Positions 5,367 to 6,198 of a DNA stretch of 6,198 nt are shown in pieces. Source of the DNA: Nitrososphaeraceae archaeon. GTDB taxonomy: Archaea; Thermoproteota; Nitrososphaeria; Nitrososphaerales; Nitrosopumilaceae. A program made the position numbers and the translations under genes. A model generated the notes under the pieces. The model was given only the letters and a program-made list of their open reading frames with translations. It made no database searches and was not told the DNA's origin. The DNA is taken from positions 1 through 6,198 of the forward strand of contig JAICHE010000073.1 of the NCBI GenBank assembly GCA_025922755.1. Direction: 5' to 3'. Position 1 is the stretch's first letter; every line of letters starts with the position of its first letter.

Positions 5367-6198
5367 GTGCTAGGAAACAAAGTATGGATACTCTTAGTGG
5401 TAGCCATAATGTCTTTTTCATCGGTATCATATAGTTTTGCAACAGATATCCTAGTTGAATTTGATAAATCCGAATATAACACTGGAGATGAATTGACTCT
5501 TACTGGGTTCATTCCAGAATTTACAATGCCCATAGTAGCTGTAAGCATTTATGATCCCAGTGGAACAATACTCTCTGCAAATAATTTGGAGATAGATCAA
5601 GACGGTTTGTTTTCAAAAACATTTTCTTTAGATTCACCCTTTTATGACGCACCTGGAAAATACACAATAAAAATAGATTATACAAGAATCAGTCAGGAAG
5701 AATTTTTTGTAATTTCAGGGCAAGAGTCATCACCTGATCTGAATTTAGAAGATGTAATTGAACCCGAAATCATTCTATTAACTACAGAAAAAGAGGTGTA
5801 TGCTGATGGTGACACTGTAAAAATTACTGGAATTGTTTCTACTTTGGATTCTCCTACAGTTTTAATCGGAATATATGATCCGTTTGGAACTCCAGCTGGA
5901 TTTTATTTTGGAACCATAGATGATAATTTAGAATTTTCAACCAGTTTTCTAGTAAAGGCGGGTGTTAATTTCAAAATAGATGGAATTTATTCTATAAAAG
6001 CGCATTATGCAGAAAAAGAAATTTCTACCAATTTTGAGTTTTATGAAAATACGCCACAACCAATTGATGACACACCACAACCAATTGATGACACACCACA
6101 ACCAATTGATGACACACCACAACCAATTGATGACACACCACAACCAATTGATGACACACCACAACCAATTGATGACACACCACAACCAATTGATGACA
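5367..6198 (+). CDS. Secreted Ig-like repeat protein with Pro/Asp heptapeptide stalk (3' truncated by window)
   Basis: An open frame of 277 codons that continues past the window end. The GTG start is chosen because it gives a full signal peptide: K5, hydrophobic WILLVVAIM at 7-15, and cleavage after YSFA (before T26). The in-frame ATG at 5409 would leave only an 11-residue leader, and the frame is closed upstream at 5340. Two tandem Ig-like beta domains follow: about 27-118 (DKSEYNTGDELTLTG, VSIYDPSG) and about 134-227 (EKEVYADGDTVKITG, IGIYDPFG). They share the (S/E)-x-(E/V)-Y-x-x-G-D-x-x-x-(L/I)-T-G pattern common in thaumarchaeal surface proteins. From residue 229 the chain is a repeated TPQPIDD, acidic and proline-rich, probably an extended stalk or spacer. 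Its C-terminal part, and any anchor or further domain, is outside the window. The gene follows another secreted-protein gene by 54 bases. It is probably exposed on the cell surface; its ligand is unknown. Confidence 0.8.
   Translation, partial: MLGNKVWILLVVAIMSFSSVSYSFATDILVEFDKSEYNTGDELTLTGFIPEFTMPIVAVSIYDPSGTILSANNLEIDQDGLFSKTFSLDSPFYDAPGKYTIKIDYTRISQEEFFVISGQESSPDLNLEDVIEPEIILLTTEKEVYADGDTVKITGIVSTLDSPTVLIGIYDPFGTPAGFYFGTIDDNLEFSTSFLVKAGVNFKIDGIYSIKAHYAEKEISTNFEFYENTPQPIDDTPQPIDDTPQPIDDTPQPIDDTPQPIDDTPQPIDDTPQPIDD
6051..6198 (+). repeat. In-frame 21-bp tandem repeat encoding TPQPIDD
   Basis: Seven complete 21-base units run from 6051 to 6197, and an eighth begins at the last base. Units 2 to 7 are identical at the nucleotide level; unit 1 differs only in its Thr codon (ACG instead of ACA). 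Each unit encodes Thr-Pro-Gln-Pro-Ile-Asp-Asp, two prolines and two acidic residues per seven. Perfect synonymous identity points to recent expansion by slippage or unequal recombination, and any change by whole units keeps the frame. The true copy number cannot be read because the window ends inside the array. Confidence 0.97.

Noticed and set aside
5365..5373. ATG at 5365 as the start of the last gene
   Set aside because: It is in a different frame and reads Met-Cys-stop at once; the GTG two bases later is in the correct frame.
5409..5411. ATG at 5409 as the start of the last gene
   Set aside because: It would remove the Lys and hydrophobic core and leave an 11-residue leader, too short for an export signal.
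5949..6185. Minus-strand ORF with repeated Trp-rich heptapeptide (WCVINWL)
   Set aside because: It is the complement of the 21-base array, which stays open in this frame because the unit length is divisible by three. The plus-strand frame has a signal peptide and recognisable domains and explains the DNA.
6051..6198. CRISPR array
   Set aside because: Repeat units are directly adjacent with no spacers, are in frame with a coding region, and no cas gene is nearby.

Overview
The window looks like part of an AT-rich archaeal chromosome, most likely a marine Nitrososphaerota (Thaumarchaeota) of the Nitrosopumilus type. Three things point there. The largest RNA polymerase subunit is one unsplit 1264-residue chain, whereas most other archaea split it into A' and A''. 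A Sm-like archaeal protein sits next to it. The two downstream secreted proteins are built from beta-sandwich domains of the kind seen in thaumarchaeal surface and S-layer proteins. Assignment to genus is inference from these features, not from a database search.

Layout, all on the plus strand. Bases 1-51 are the last 16 codons and stop of rpoB, whose TAA overlaps the ATG of rpoA by one base. rpoA (51-3845) is complete, with zinc-binding clamp, catalytic aspartates, bridge helix and trigger loop. A 76-codon Sm-like protein gene (3858-4088) follows after 12 bases and probably belongs to the same transcript. Directly after its stop come a perfect 8-bp inverted repeat and a series of T-tracts. 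The T-tracts continue into the signal-peptide codons of the next gene.

The second half encodes exported proteins. A 394-residue secreted protein (4128-5312) has two related beta domains, an alternating-aspartate loop and a distinct C-terminal beta domain. After a 54-base gap with a good TATA-like element, a second secreted protein begins at a GTG (5367) and runs off the window end. It has a signal peptide, two Ig-like domains and then a near-perfect tandem array of a seven-residue unit, TPQPIDD, at 21 bases per unit.

The first block (rpoB-rpoA-Sm-like) is information processing and reads as one operon. The second block is probably cell envelope and is separately transcribed; both of its genes lack a Shine-Dalgarno sequence, as expected of leaderless archaeal transcripts. 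The points most worth a second look are the expanding heptapeptide array and the terminator-like T-tracts doubling as signal-peptide codons just downstream of a gene for a probable oligo-U-binding protein. I saw no mobile element, CRISPR array, tRNA or rRNA, and no sign of a wholly new system.
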